Below the pieces are notes generated by a model. It was not told the origin of the DNA, did not search any database, and saw only the letters and a list, made by a program, of their open reading frames with translations. From contig NZ_JBHTLI010000001.1 in assembly GCF_042678405.1 (NCBI RefSeq), positions 1,054,001 to 1,118,000 of the forward strand: 64,000 nt of DNA, read 5' to 3'. This DNA is from Salegentibacter_A chungangensis. Lineage in GTDB: Bacteria; Bacteroidota; Bacteroidia; Flavobacteriales; Flavobacteriaceae. The position numbers were made by a program, and so were the translations under genes. Positions 41,436 through 50,671 of this stretch are shown here, in pieces (positions within the stretch are counted from its first letter, which is position 1; every line of letters starts with the position of its first letter).

Positions 41436-43106
41436 TCACCTGTTTTCTGGGTAGTGATCCGGATCTTTTCCTGCCAGTCTTGCAAAATTTCTGTATGCCC
41501 GCTCCACCTTTTCTTCCGGGGTTGTTTCAAACTCCTTCTCAGTTACATTGTATGCCTTTTGAAGGGAATCCAGGGTTGTATGTAGTTGCTCCTGGATTTC
41601 GCTATATGCTGGTTCATTATAGATATTCTTCTCTTCTTCCGGATCTTTTTTGAGGTCATACATTTCCCATTGGTCTATATCATCGTAAAAGTGAATTAAT
41701 TTATAACGGTCGGTGCGTACGCCGTAATGTCTTTTTACCATATGAAATGCCGGGAAGTCGTAATAATGATAATAAACTGCGTTTCTGAATTCTTCACCTT
41801 TCTTAAGCTTTTGTTCAAGAAGGGGTTTCAGGGATTTTCCCTGCATCTCTTCAGGTACTTCAGCTCCGGCATAATCAAGAAAAGTAGGAGCAAAATCCAG
41901 ATTTTGTGTAAGTGCGTTTATTTCTGTTCCTGGTTCTATTGAAGGAGGATACTGTATAAGTAAGGGCATTGCGAGCGATTCTTCATACATGAATCGTTTG
42001 TCAAAGAAGCCTTTTTCACCCAGATAAAAGCCCTGGTCTGTGGTGTAGACGATAATAGTATTCTCATCAAGGCCTTCGCTTTTAAGATAATCTAATAGCT
42101 TGCCGACTCCCTCATCTACTGCAGCCACCGTAGAGAGATAATCCCTCAGGTAGCGCTGACCTTTCCACTTCGCAAGCTCTTTTCCTTTCAGGTCAGCTTC
42201 GTGGAAAGCATCATTTTTAGGCCGGTATGCTGCGTTCCACTGATCGCGCTGCTCTTTGGTCATTCTCTCAAAATCGTTTTTCCAGGGATTATGTCTTAAA
42301 GAATCGCTCCCTTTTTTAACCGTCATTTTTAGATCGTGACCTTCATACATGTCCTTATAGATTGTCTGAAGCTGCTCCTGTGCGGCGATCTGATTTTTGT
42401 GTTCAGAAAAATAAGTGTCCGGTAAAGGGAATTGCACCGAATCATACTTATTTATATGTCTCAACGCAGGCATCCAGTTTCGGTGGGGGGCTTTATGATG
42501 CAGCATAAGGAAAAATGGCTTTTCTTTTTTTGAGTTTTCCTTTATCCAGTCAAGCCCCATTTCTGTGATAATATCTGTTGCGTAACCTTTAATTCGGGTT
42601 GTGTCTTTTTCCTTTATGAAATCGGGGTTGTAATAATTTCCCTGGTCTACCAACACATTCCAGTAATCAAAGCCCTGTGGTTTTCCCGCAAGATGCCATT
42701 TCCCGACTATAGCGGTTTGATACCCGCTTTTTTGGAGGTATTTCGGAAGGGTAGCCTGATCTCCGTTAAAACTCTCCCCATTCATTCGGAATCCATTTAT
42801 ATGGCTGTGTTTACCGGTTAGTATCACTGCCCGACTGGGACCACATATGGAGTTGGTGCAAAAATTATTATTGAATTTAGCTCCGTTTTCTGCAATTCGG
42901 TCAATATTAGGCGTTGGTGCTAGTTTGCTAACGGGATGCCCGTATGCACTAATTGCCTGGGCGGCGTGATCATCGGTCATTATAAAAACGATGTTCGGTT
43001 TTTTGGCTTTCACGAAGCGCTTTTCTTCTTCCTGTTTGCAGGAACAAAAAAAGCTGAAAAGTAACAGGCTAATGCTTACTAATAAGAGGTGCTGATTTTT
43101 TCGCAT
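41436..43106 (-). CDS. Lipoprotein sulfatase, formylglycine (S1) type
   Basis: This 556-residue sulfatase has a lipoprotein signal (LLLFSFFCSC). The active-site signature Cys88-Gly-Pro-Ser-Arg in NSICGPSRAVILTGKH is of the Cys-type, to be converted to formylglycine by an FGE-like or anSME enzyme. NIVFIMTDDHAAQ at 38-50 supplies calcium-binding Asp residues. Closest in appearance to the S1_11/N-sulfoglucosamine-type subfamilies; the substrate is unknown, but sulfated algal glycans are likely for a marine bacterium. I start at 43106 because the signal peptide begins there. It is divergent from the sensor/regulator gene, with a palindrome between them. Confidence 0.87.
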   Translation of the reverse strand: MRKNQHLLLVSISLLLFSFFCSCKQEEEKRFVKAKKPNIVFIMTDDHAAQAISAYGHPVSKLAPTPNIDRIAENGAKFNNNFCTNSICGPSRAVILTGKHSHINGFRMNGESFNGDQATLPKYLQKSGYQTAIVGKWHLAGKPQGFDYWNVLVDQGNYYNPDFIKEKDTTRIKGYATDIITEMGLDWIKENSKKEKPFFLMLHHKAPHRNWMPALRHINKYDSVQFPLPDTYFSEHKNQIAAQEQLQTIYKDMYEGHDLKMTVKKGSDSLRHNPWKNDFERMTKEQRDQWNAAYRPKNDAFHEADLKGKELAKWKGQRYLRDYLSTVAAVDEGVGKLLDYLKSEGLDENTIIVYTTDQGFYLGEKGFFDKRFMYEESLAMPLLIQYPPSIEPGTEINALTQNLDFAPTFLDYAGAEVPEEMQGKSLKPLLEQKLKKGEEFRNAVYYHYYDFPAFHMVKRHYGVRTDRYKLIHFYDDIDQWEMYDLKKDPEEEKNIYNEPAYSEIQEQLHTTLDSLQKAYNVTEKEFETTPEEKVERAYRNFARLAGKDPDHYPENR

Positions 43107-43150
43107 AGGGATTGGCTTGGTTGTTTTTTCGAACAATAGGGTATAAAGTT

Positions 43151-43170
43151 ACAAAAGATAGTACTTTTGT
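43151..43170. promoter_or_regulatory. Palindrome in the divergent sulfatase/regulator promoter region
   Basis: ACAAAAG (43151-43157) and CTTTTGT (43164-43170) are perfect complements. The right arm contains TACTTTTG (43162-43169), an exact -7 element for the regulator gene. The left arm resembles a -7 element in the opposite direction. Overlap with two promoters suggests either symmetrical promoters or an operator. Confidence 0.5.
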
Positions 43171-43223
43171 AGCAGGAATTAACCTATACAAAAACTGCAC
43201 AAATTGACTAAAAACCTGAGAAA

Positions 43224-45956
43224 GTGAGAAATCTAACCCTGCTGATATACTTTGTTTTATGCTGGTTTGTGACAACTGCTCAAACCTTAAGTCCGCCAAT
43301 AGAGAACCATACGTCTGTATATTATGAAGCAGCCAGCCAGAACTGGGGAATTGCGATAGATCAGGATGGGATTGTCTATACCGCTAACCATCAGGGCTTG
43401 CTTAGTTTTGATGGACAGCGTTGGCAGCTTTATCCTCTGGAAACCGGAGCCATTATCAGGTCGGTTTATCCATACGGGGACCGGGTATATACCGGTTCCT
43501 ATAAAGAGTTTGGCTACTGGAGCAGGGACGCGGAGGGGCAATTGGAATACACTTCCTTGATACCTCATTTTGAGAATTATGAGATGAAAAGTGAGGAAAT
43601 ATGGCAGATTGTAGCTTTTGAAGAGGATGTTTATTTCAGGTCCTTTAATGCTATTTACAAATATGATGGAAGTAAAGTTAATCTGGTCGCTGAGACTGCG
43701 GTTAATGAGCTTTGTGTTTATAGGGGTAAGCTCCTCGTGGCAGTTGGCAAAAAAGGCTTGTTCCAACTGAATAATAAAGAATTGATTCCTCTGGAAAATC
43801 AGGAGATACTTGAAGGTGAGACGGTGCTTGATATTGAAACTGATGACGATGAACTTATAATTGGTACCAGGAACGAATTGTTTAAATATGATGGCGAGAG
43901 AGTTGTTTCTTTTCCGGACGAGGCCCTAAATACTGAACTAAGCAGTTCTGAATTTAACAGGATGTTGAAGTTTTCTGAGAATAAACTCCTTATTGGGACT
44001 ATCCAGAACGGTTTGTTAAGCTATGATCTTAGAACTGAAAAATATGAAGTTTATAACCGTAATGTAGGCTTGCAAAACAATACTGTTCTTGGAATTGCTA
44101 AAACAAACGGAAACGTTTGGCTTGCGTTAGATAATGGTATTGATGAGATACATCTTAAATCGCCTATTGAATTCTATACCAACGATACTGGGGAGCTGGG
44201 AGCGGTTTATGATATCGAGTTTTTTAATGAGGACCTTTATTTGGCCAGTAATACCGGGGTTTATACTCTGGATGAACGCTTGAAACTTATCGGGGATGCT
44301 CAGGGCCATAGCTGGAATCTCGAAGAAATAGATGGGAGTTTGTTTAGCAACCATAATACCGGTACTTATAAAATAGAAAATTATAGGTTTATACCTGCGG
44401 ATGGGGAATCTGGTAGTTACCAGATAAAAAGAATACCCTCAGAACCTGATCTTTGTTTTATAGGCTCATATCTGGGCTTAAAGACCTTAAATCTGAGATC
44501 ATCCATTGTTTCCGAAGTACGAAATATAGATTTTCCCGTAAAAAAGATAGTCTTTGAGGACCCCAATACTATTTGGGTTACACATCCCTATGAAGGGATT
44601 TACAGAATTGGACTTAATCCTTCTCTGGACAGCGCAACCGAAATCCGGAAAATAGATAGTATTCTTGATGAGCCTACTTATAATGCCGAGATCTATAAGA
44701 TAAATAATCATGTGGCCGTGTTTAACCAGGATAAGTGGTTTCGTTATAACCCGTTTCAGGATGCTCTTGAGGTTTTTCCCGAACTGGAGAAATTCAACGG
44801 GTTTAAATTACTTTATGAAGCCCCAGGAGAATACTGGTTCTCCGGCTTAAAAGATAATTCGTTGGTATATACCGACTTTAAGAGGGAAGAGGTTACAATT
44901 TCCTTCGACGAACTTGATAAGCGCCTTGTGAAAGGCAACGAGAATCTTGTTAAGGCAGAAGATTCGATTTATTACGTAAGCCTGAATGACGGGTTCGCCA
45001 GGATAGACCTGAAACAACTTTTGGAAGATAAGCAGCGGGAGACGCTTGATGCCCCTATGTTAATGGGAGTGGTTGATTCCGAAAGGGCACATAAACTTGA
45101 TTCGAGTCCTGAAATTGCATTTAATAATGCCAGGGAAATTAAATTCTTTGTGGCTAACCCAGGTGCTGAGACTACGCGTCTTAATTATAAACTTACAGGT
45201 AGTAATGAATTTTCAGGCGAAGTTGAAAACGGAACCATAAAATTCCAGAACTTGGAACACGGGGACTACCGGCTTGAGCTCTTTTCCATTAGTGCGCAGA
45301 AAAACAAGAGTGAAGCTACGGCTTATCACTTCAGTATCGCACCTCCCTGGTATTTATCTAACCTGATGAAGTTGGTCTATATTCTTATTTTTCTGAGCGT
45401 AATCGCAGTTATTTACTGGTTTAACCGGCTTAAACTCAACAAGCAGCAATGGTTATTGGAGCAAAAGTTCGAAAAGGAACATCAGGAACGTATTAATAAG
45501 TTGGAAAAGCAAAGGCTCGTAAATGAGATCAACCTGAAAAGAAAGGAATTGGCCAATTCAACTATGATGGCCGCTAAGAAGAATGAGGTGTTGATGGAAA
45601 TTGAGGGAGAACTTAAAAAGGATAAAGATAAGTTTTCCAACCAATTTAGGGTAAAGCATATAATGAATAAGATAAACAGTGCTATTAAGAATAAGGATGA
45701 GTGGAAGGTTTTTGAAACCAATTTCAATGAACTGCACGAAGACTTTTTTAAAGATCTGCTGGAAGAATACCCAAATCTAAGCAGTAAGGATCTTAAGCTT
45801 TGTTCTTATCTCAAAATGAATTTGACCTCCAAGGAGATTGCTCCTTTAATGGGAATTTCGGTGAGAGGAGTCGAAGTCCACAGGTACAGATTGCGAAAAA
45901 AAATGGGGCTGGACAGCAAAGTAAATCTCTCAAATTTCCTGATTAAAAATTTCTGA
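43224..45956 (+). CDS. Membrane-spanning sensor/regulator: beta-propeller, Y_Y_Y domain, TM helix, LuxR-type HTH
   Basis: This 910-residue protein has a signal sequence followed by a periplasmic two-component-regulator-type propeller (about 30-620) with repeats such as GLLSFDGQRWQ, then a Y_Y_Y-like Ig domain (about 625-705). One transmembrane helix (about 716-735), a coiled coil rich in Glu/Lys (740-800) and a C-terminal LuxR-type HTH (about 846-910; LTSKEIAPLMGISVRGVEVHR) follow. No histidine kinase or receiver domain is present, unlike classical HTCS regulators. It should bind glycan fragments outside and DNA inside, controlling the susC operon 225 nt downstream. The start is GTG at 43224. 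Confidence 0.87.
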   Translation: MRNLTLLIYFVLCWFVTTAQTLSPPIENHTSVYYEAASQNWGIAIDQDGIVYTANHQGLLSFDGQRWQLYPLETGAIIRSVYPYGDRVYTGSYKEFGYWSRDAEGQLEYTSLIPHFENYEMKSEEIWQIVAFEEDVYFRSFNAIYKYDGSKVNLVAETAVNELCVYRGKLLVAVGKKGLFQLNNKELIPLENQEILEGETVLDIETDDDELIIGTRNELFKYDGERVVSFPDEALNTELSSSEFNRMLKFSENKLLIGTIQNGLLSYDLRTEKYEVYNRNVGLQNNTVLGIAKTNGNVWLALDNGIDEIHLKSPIEFYTNDTGELGAVYDIEFFNEDLYLASNTGVYTLDERLKLIGDAQGHSWNLEEIDGSLFSNHNTGTYKIENYRFIPADGESGSYQIKRIPSEPDLCFIGSYLGLKTLNLRSSIVSEVRNIDFPVKKIVFEDPNTIWVTHPYEGIYRIGLNPSLDSATEIRKIDSILDEPTYNAEIYKINNHVAVFNQDKWFRYNPFQDALEVFPELEKFNGFKLLYEAPGEYWFSGLKDNSLVYTDFKREEVTISFDELDKRLVKGNENLVKAEDSIYYVSLNDGFARIDLKQLLEDKQRETLDAPMLMGVVDSERAHKLDSSPEIAFNNAREIKFFVANPGAETTRLNYKLTGSNEFSGEVENGTIKFQNLEHGDYRLELFSISAQKNKSEATAYHFSIAPPWYLSNLMKLVYILIFLSVIAVIYWFNRLKLNKQQWLLEQKFEKEHQERINKLEKQRLVNEINLKRKELANSTMMAAKKNEVLMEIEGELKKDKDKFSNQFRVKHIMNKINSAIKNKDEWKVFETNFNELHEDFFKDLLEEYPNLSSKDLKLCSYLKMNLTSKEIAPLMGISVRGVEVHRYRLRKKMGLDSKVNLSNFLIKNF

Positions 45957-45961
45957 TTCAG

Positions 45962-45984
45962 CAAAAAACACCCCTGTTTTTTGT
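45962..45984 (+). terminator. Possible terminator of the regulator gene
   Basis: CAAAAAAC (45962-45969) and GTTTTTTG (45976-45983) form an 8-bp stem with an ACCCCT loop directly after the stop. The stem is AT-rich, so termination may be partial. Confidence 0.55.
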
Positions 45985-45992
45985 TAAAAAAC

Positions 45993-46010
45993 ACTACTAC
46001 ATTACTACAT
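45993..46010 (+). promoter_or_regulatory. Direct repeat ACTACAT upstream of susC: candidate regulator-binding site
   Basis: ACTACAT occurs at 45996-46002 and 46004-46010, an 8-nt period, with a further ACT just before. It lies about 110 nt upstream of the susC promoter, on the side of the sensor/regulator gene. Confidence 0.4.
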
Positions 46011-46120
46011 CAAAGGCGATTTTAACGTTTGGTTTTTTACATCTAACTATGTTTAAAATCTTAAAAACCAGCAAATTATAGTTAAATTTTTGTTGAAGTA
46101 GCAGATGTGTACTATATCGA

Positions 46121-46152
46121 TTGCGTAAAAAAGGAGATGCTGCGTATCTTTC
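46121..46152 (+). promoter_or_regulatory. Promoter of the PUL (susC)
   Basis: TTG (46121-46123) and TATCTTTC (46145-46152, one mismatch to TAnnTTTG) are 21 nt apart. The start codon is 29 nt downstream. Confidence 0.55.
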
Positions 46153-46180
46153 TTCTAAAATTCAGTAAATATTCAACCGT

Positions 46181-49147
46181 ATGAAAGTAAAATTATTTTG
46201 CATTGTGGCGATTCTCTTCACGAGTCTGAGTTTCGCACAAGGAACAAAAACAATTAGTGGTACCGTGGTTGACCCCAACAATGTTCCTCTTCCAGGAGCG
46301 GAGGTGAAAATTGTTGGTAAGGAGATCTATGATGTCACTGATTTTGATGGAAACTTTACTCTCGAAAATGTAGAAACCGGAGACGTGTTTCGTATTACTT
46401 TTCTTGGGTTTAAGGCTAAAGAAGTTACAATAACAGAAAGTAACGATTATCCTGTCACTTTAGAAGAATCTGCTTCAGAACTCGAACAGGTTGTTGTTGT
46501 GGGGTATGGTACCCAGAGAAAACAGGACTTAACTGGTTCTATTAGCCGTATTGATGCTGAGGCCATTACCCAGCAACCGGCTACAACAGCTACTCAGTCC
46601 ATACAGGGTAAAGCTGCTGGTGTTCAGATTACGCCTTCCGGAGCACCGGGATCTTCGCCCGATGTGTTTATCAGAGGACTTGGTACTGCCTTTGGAGGAC
46701 AAGACCCATTATATGTTGTAGATGGGATACTTACAGATAATATAGATAATATCAACCCTAATGATATTACTAATATCGATATCCTTAAAGATGCCTCCTC
46801 ATTGGCTATTTATGGTAACCGTGGTGCAAACGGGGTAATTATTGTTTCTACCAAGAAGGGTAAAGCCGGAGCGCTTACTATAGATATTGACGGATATTAT
46901 GGTTTTAAAAGTGAATTGGAAAAGGTTGATATGGCCGATTCAAGATCTTTTGCCATTTACTCTAATGAGGCTTTGGGGAATCCGGACAGGTTTGACTCAA
47001 ACCAGGAATATAATACAGACTGGTTTGATGAGATTACCAGAACCGGTAGCGTGAGAAATATCAATATGGCCTTAAGTGCCGGAGGGGAAGATGTAAGAAC
47101 CTTTTTTAGTGCCGGTTTTTATGAAGAAGAAGGTATTCTTAAGGATAACGACTTTAATCGTCTTACTTTAAGAAGTAATACCGATTTCGATATCAGCGAT
47201 AAGATCACCTTTAGCCAACAGGTAAGTGCAGCACTTTCTAATGAGTCTCCTAAAGGATTCGGTGTGTTCAATACAGCTTATAAGCAAGCACCAATTGTGC
47301 CTGTACGTTATTTAACCGGACCATATGCTGGCCAATACGGGGTGTCTGCCGATGAAGTAGGTTCTTACAACAACGTGGGGAACCCGGTTAGAGATTTGAA
47401 TTATGATAATCAGAAGGAAAAGAACCTGAGATTACAGGGAACTTTTACTTTCGATTATGAAATTGCAGACTGGATCAGTTTTACTTCAAGGTTCGGTATA
47501 GAAACAGAATATTTCAGAAGAAGAAGATTCACCAATAATCTTGAGCTATTCCTTACTGGAGATCCTACCAGAACTAGAGATCAATACAGTTCAGAAGCTC
47601 CAAAGACCTCATTGGTGGTGAGAAAAGAAGATAGCTATAAATGGGTATATGATAATTTCGTGACTTTAAATCAGACTTTAAACGAACTTCATAATTTCAA
47701 ACTTACCCTGGGTACAACTGTTGAAGAGCGTGGGGGAGACTTTTTAGAGGGAACCAGAAGAAACGTGCCTGTAGGCAGCGATTACTGGAGTCTTAATAAT
47801 GGTGATGCAGAACCTCAGGAAGTTGAGAACCTTAAGGATAATACGGTAAGACTTAGGTCTTACTTTGCCCGTATGAACTATGATTATGACGGGAAATATC
47901 TTTTCACAGGAACTTACCGTAGAGATGGTTCAAGTCAGTTCCAGGAAGGTAAGAAGTATGGTGATTTCTTCTCTTTCGGTCTTGGTTGGGTAATCTCGGA
48001 AGAGGCCTTTCTTCAGGATTCAGACGTGATCAGTTTCCTTAAGCTTCGCGGAAGCTACGGGGAGTTAGGTAACCAGAATGTGCCATTGAACATCCTTACT
48101 TTCAGCACTGACCTTAACTATCCTTTTGGACCAGGACAGTCAATTAATGAAGGAGGTACTATAAATGAACTTATTGACCCGGAACTTAGCTGGGAAACAA
48201 CCGAAGAATATGATATAGGTCTTGAATTCGGATTCCTTGATAATAAACTTTCAGGGGAGATCGATTATTATAATCGTCTGAACAGAGATGCAATCCTGCC
48301 TGTTGAACTTCCGGATGCTTTTGGATTCAGCGGAACCACTTTGACTCCCGCCGGACAGGTTAGAAACGAAGGTCTTGAAATTTCTCTTAACTGGAGCGAT
48401 GATATTGGAGAAGACTTTAGCTACCAGGTAGGAGGTAACATTACCTTTAACCGAAATGAGCTGGAGAAAGTTACTAACCCATTCTTCGCTGAAAACCTGG
48501 GAGGTAGTATCGGTAATGGTCAGATCACTAAAAAAGTAGTTGAAGGAGAACCACTTGGAAGTTTCTGGCTGCTGGATGTGACAGGAGTTGACGAGAACGG
48601 TGAGTTTATTTACGACGATGTGAATGACGATGGTAATATAGATGATGATGATAAGAAGTTCTTCGGGTCTTATGCTCCTAAGAATTTCTACGGAATCAAT
48701 CTTTCTGCGAAATACCTTAACTGGGACTTTAATCTTGATGCTTATGGAAACTATGGGAACGTAGTGTACAATGGTAAAAAAGCTCAGCGATTCGGAGGAG
48801 AGAATATCGAGCAAGCAGTATTTGATAATCGCTGGACAGCTCAGAATCCATCTAATACAGAGCCCGCTCCAAGTAACGATGTGCCGTTATCCTCAAGTTA
48901 TTTCCTTGAATCTGGAGACTTCTTCAGAATTAATAATATAACTGTAGGATATACCATTCCTTTCGCGGAAGACTCTTTTATTAAGGATGCAAGAATTTAT
49001 GCTACCGCTCAAAATCCATTTATCAGTCAGGACTTTTCAGGGTTTACTCCGGAGCTTCCGGGTAATCCGTTAGAACTGGCGGGAGTAGAGCTTAATGCAT
49101 ATCCTGCAGTACAATCTTATCTCATCGGACTTAACATAGGTTTATAA
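46181..49147 (+). CDS. susC: SusC/RagA-type TonB-dependent outer-membrane glycan transporter
   Basis: This 988-residue protein has a signal peptide (MKVKLFCIVAILFTSLSFA), a carboxypeptidase-regulatory-like domain (about 25-95, ISGTVVDPNN...DFDGNFTL), the SusC motif VVVVGYGTQRKQDLTG, a plug domain with DPLYVVDG and the 22-strand barrel. It imports oligosaccharides with the SusD lipoprotein encoded next. It is the first gene of the PUL. The C-terminus IGLNIGL is a normal barrel end. Confidence 0.95.
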   Translation: MKVKLFCIVAILFTSLSFAQGTKTISGTVVDPNNVPLPGAEVKIVGKEIYDVTDFDGNFTLENVETGDVFRITFLGFKAKEVTITESNDYPVTLEESASELEQVVVVGYGTQRKQDLTGSISRIDAEAITQQPATTATQSIQGKAAGVQITPSGAPGSSPDVFIRGLGTAFGGQDPLYVVDGILTDNIDNINPNDITNIDILKDASSLAIYGNRGANGVIIVSTKKGKAGALTIDIDGYYGFKSELEKVDMADSRSFAIYSNEALGNPDRFDSNQEYNTDWFDEITRTGSVRNINMALSAGGEDVRTFFSAGFYEEEGILKDNDFNRLTLRSNTDFDISDKITFSQQVSAALSNESPKGFGVFNTAYKQAPIVPVRYLTGPYAGQYGVSADEVGSYNNVGNPVRDLNYDNQKEKNLRLQGTFTFDYEIADWISFTSRFGIETEYFRRRRFTNNLELFLTGDPTRTRDQYSSEAPKTSLVVRKEDSYKWVYDNFVTLNQTLNELHNFKLTLGTTVEERGGDFLEGTRRNVPVGSDYWSLNNGDAEPQEVENLKDNTVRLRSYFARMNYDYDGKYLFTGTYRRDGSSQFQEGKKYGDFFSFGLGWVISEEAFLQDSDVISFLKLRGSYGELGNQNVPLNILTFSTDLNYPFGPGQSINEGGTINELIDPELSWETTEEYDIGLEFGFLDNKLSGEIDYYNRLNRDAILPVELPDAFGFSGTTLTPAGQVRNEGLEISLNWSDDIGEDFSYQVGGNITFNRNELEKVTNPFFAENLGGSIGNGQITKKVVEGEPLGSFWLLDVTGVDENGEFIYDDVNDDGNIDDDDKKFFGSYAPKNFYGINLSAKYLNWDFNLDAYGNYGNVVYNGKKAQRFGGENIEQAVFDNRWTAQNPSNTEPAPSNDVPLSSSYFLESGDFFRINNITVGYTIPFAEDSFIKDARIYATAQNPFISQDFSGFTPELPGNPLELAGVELNAYPAVQSYLIGLNIGL

Positions 49148-49157
49148 ACAAAGAATT

Positions 49158-50597
49158 ATGAAAAGAATAACAAGCAAAATAGCAATAGTAATTGCACTAA
49201 GTATAGGGTTTGTTTCCTGTGAGAAGGACTTTCTTGAAGTAACACCTTCAGAGGAAACACCAGATGTGGCACTATCCGATCCGGATGTGGCTCCGGAACT
49301 TGTAAACTCCATTTACAATATATTCCTGGGCTTCAATATGAGTTCGTTCCCGTGGTACGGGGCAACTGAAATCACCTCAGATAATGCGAATAAGGGAAGT
49401 GATCCCGGAGATACAGGAACATACCAGAAAAATCACGCTGAATATACGTACACTGAAACCGAAGCTTCCTTTCGTAATCTGTGGGAGAACCACTATCAGG
49501 GGATAGCAAGAGCCAATCAGGCGATCATCCTTCTTCCTGATGTGAATGTAGATGCTGAGCTTCAGAGCAGACTTATTGGGGAAGCCAGATTCCTTAGAGG
49601 TTTGATGTATTTCAGACTTGTACAGATGTTCGGAGGTGTTCCAATTATCGATTTCATCCCGGATCCTAATGATGAGGAAGATATCAACAGGGCTTACCAA
49701 AGAGCTACTAAAGAAGAAGTGTATGGTTTCATTGAAGCTGATCTTGAGGCTGCCATGGAGAGCCTGCCTCTTAAGAGTGAGTACAGTTCAGCCAACCTTG
49801 GTCGTGCAACTAAAGGTGCTGCACAGGCACTTCTTGCAAAAGTTAACCTTTACCAGAAAGACTGGCAGCCAGCTTATGAGTTAAGCCAGGCAGTTATCGC
49901 TTCTGGTGAATACGATTTAGAGTCTAATTATGAGGATATCTGGAAAGTAAGTCACGAAAATGGAGTGGAATCTATTTTCGAGATCCAGGGTAGAGGAGAA
50001 ACTCCTTCTCTTGGAGTGAATAACTACTCTACCAGTCAGGGTGCCCGTGGCCAGGGAGGCTGGGGCTGGGGCTTCAACTCCCCGTCTGAAGACCTTGTGA
50101 ATGCTTATGAAGAAGGTGATACCCGTATGGACGCAACGATCATCTTTAGAGGGGAAACCCTTTATGATGGCCGCGAGGTGCCGGAAACAGTATCGAATCC
50201 TCGTTACAATCAGAAAGCCTATGTGGATATTAACCTTCAGTCCGACGACAAAAACGTTCAGCTTATAAGATATGCAGAGGTGTTGCTGATCAATGCCGAA
50301 GCGGCATTCCAACTTGGAATGACTGAAGAGGCACGTGAAGTGGTAAATGAGGTTCGCGAAAGAGCAGAACTTGACCCACTTGAAACAGTGACTCTAATGG
50401 ATATCTATAAAGAGCGCCGCCTTGAACTGGCTATGGAAGGAGACAGGACCTTCGACCTGCGCCGCCAGGGAAGAGCTGCTGAAGTGATGCAGGCTTTCGG
50501 TGTTCCTTTTGAAGAAGGTAAACACGAACTATTCCCGATTCCTCAGGAACAGATCGCCCAGAGTGGTGGGCTGCTTGAGCAGAATCCTGGATGGTAA
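49158..50597 (+). CDS. susD: SusD/RagB-type glycan-binding lipoprotein
   Basis: This 479-residue protein has a lipobox (SIGFVSC) and the typical N-terminal DFLEVTPSEE. EARFLRGLMYFRLVQMFGGVPI (about 142-163) is the conserved TPR region, and RRLELAMEGDRTFDLRR lies near 416. It caps the SusC barrel and binds the glycan at the surface. It begins 10 nt after susC. A strong hairpin follows its stop. Confidence 0.95.
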   Translation: MKRITSKIAIVIALSIGFVSCEKDFLEVTPSEETPDVALSDPDVAPELVNSIYNIFLGFNMSSFPWYGATEITSDNANKGSDPGDTGTYQKNHAEYTYTETEASFRNLWENHYQGIARANQAIILLPDVNVDAELQSRLIGEARFLRGLMYFRLVQMFGGVPIIDFIPDPNDEEDINRAYQRATKEEVYGFIEADLEAAMESLPLKSEYSSANLGRATKGAAQALLAKVNLYQKDWQPAYELSQAVIASGEYDLESNYEDIWKVSHENGVESIFEIQGRGETPSLGVNNYSTSQGARGQGGWGWGFNSPSEDLVNAYEEGDTRMDATIIFRGETLYDGREVPETVSNPRYNQKAYVDINLQSDDKNVQLIRYAEVLLINAEAAFQLGMTEEAREVVNEVRERAELDPLETVTLMDIYKERRLELAMEGDRTFDLRRQGRAAEVMQAFGVPFEEGKHELFPIPQEQIAQSGGLLEQNPGW

Positions 50598-50616
50598 TAA
50601 CAATATGAATTAGCTG

Positions 50617-50652
50617 AATATGCTGCACCCTCAACGGTGCAGCATATTTTTT
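50617..50652 (+). terminator. Hairpin with T run after susD, inside the PUL
   Basis: AATATGCTGCACC (50617-50629) pairs perfectly with GGTGCAGCATATT (50636-50648), followed by TTTT. It has the form of an intrinsic terminator but lies 20 nt before the next PUL gene on the same strand. It probably lowers, rather than stops, expression of the enzyme genes. Confidence 0.85.
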
Positions 50653-50671
50653 CAAATTTCAAATTTTCAGA

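Noticed and set aside
48251..48814. 187-codon minus-strand frame inside susC
   Set aside because: It is an antisense shadow of the SusC barrel region, without recognisable motifs.
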